DNA of 5,340 nucleotides from an uncultured Verrucomicrobiae bacterium (GTDB taxonomy: Bacteria > Verrucomicrobiota > Verrucomicrobiia > Verrucomicrobiales > Akkermansiaceae). Below the pieces are notes generated by a model. That model was not told the origin of the DNA and did no database searches. It was given only the letters and a program-made list of their open reading frames with translations. Position numbers and translations under genes: made by a program. Positions 5,148 through 5,340 of this stretch are shown in pieces (position 1 is the first letter of the stretch; each line of letters opens with the position of its first letter). The stretch covers positions 1 to 5,340 of the forward strand of contig CALGOH010000295.1 of the NCBI GenBank assembly GCA_937957985.1. Reading direction: 5' to 3'.

Positions 5148-5340
5148 TCAGGCGAAGGGAAGGTTCTCCTTCACGTTCTTGATGTCGGCGTCGGAAACGA
5201 GCGTGGCCTTGCCCAGGTTCCGCTTGCGTTTGCGGTTCTTGTTCTGGAGCAGGTGGCGCTTGCCTTGTTTCCGGCGCAGGACCTTCCCGGTGCCAGTCAC
5301 CTTGAAGCGCTTGGCGACAGCCTTGCGGGTCTTTGCTTTT
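5148..5340 (-). CDS. rpmI: 50S ribosomal protein L35, 5' end outside window
   Basis: L35 is a small, highly basic protein of the large ribosomal subunit, usually made next to L20. Translating the minus strand from the window edge to the TGA at 5150-5148 gives 63 complete codons. It begins KAKTRKAVAKRFKVTGTGKV, continues LRRKQGKRHLLQNKNRKRKL, and ends with ATLVSDADIKNVKENLPFA. The AKRFKxTGxGK segment, the Arg/Lys-rich middle and the closing LP(F/Y)A are family hallmarks. The usual length is about 65 residues, so only about two (probably Met-Pro) are missing. The last base before the first full codon is A, which fits a CCA proline codon. The frame is intact. infC is expected immediately upstream, beyond the window. 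The gene is separated from rplT by an unusually long gap. Confidence 0.95.
   Translation of the reverse strand, partial: KAKTRKAVAKRFKVTGTGKVLRRKQGKRHLLQNKNRKRKRNLGKATLVSDADIKNVKENLPFA

Noticed and set aside
1..5340. tRNA, rRNA, CRISPR array, toxin-antitoxin or defence genes
   Set aside because: I found no cloverleaf with T-arm consensus, no regularly spaced direct repeats, and no coding frame beyond the six genes listed.

Overview
The window comes from a GC-rich bacterial chromosome and holds six protein genes, all housekeeping or small. The protein sequences, the gene order, the purine-poor leaders without Shine-Dalgarno sites and the palindrome-rich gaps best fit Verrucomicrobiota. That assignment is an inference from memory, not a search result, and I would put it at about 0.6.

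Plus strand, left part: a sigma70-like promoter (45-72) leads into rpsT (ribosomal protein S20, 124-387). A strong intrinsic terminator (420-459) follows, and then a 77-residue protein with a four-cysteine zinc-ribbon pattern (466-699), whose ATG lies only a few bases beyond the terminator T-tract.

Junction: this gene and pheT converge. The space between them is one 118-bp inverted-repeat element (697-814) shaped like a REP doublet (REPIN). Its outermost TGA triplets are the stop codons of both flanking genes.

Minus strand, right part, in order of transcription: rpmI (L35, cut by the window edge), rplT (L20), pheS and pheT (the two subunits of phenylalanyl-tRNA synthetase). This is the classical infC-rpmI-rplT-pheS-pheT order, with infC expected just outside the window. 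The genes serve translation: two large-subunit proteins, then the enzyme that charges tRNA-Phe.

The unusual aspect is the spacing. The three gaps (148, 146 and 268 bp) are long for this cluster, and each contains its own palindromic structure. There is a nested inverted repeat between rpmI and rplT. Between rplT and pheS lie a terminator, a small hairpin and a possible pheS promoter. Between pheS and pheT lie a perfect 17-bp inverted repeat and a short direct repeat. I found no tRNA, rRNA, CRISPR array, transposase gene or defence system. The most interesting signals are the REPIN-like element and the other intergenic palindromes; I see no unknown multi-gene system.
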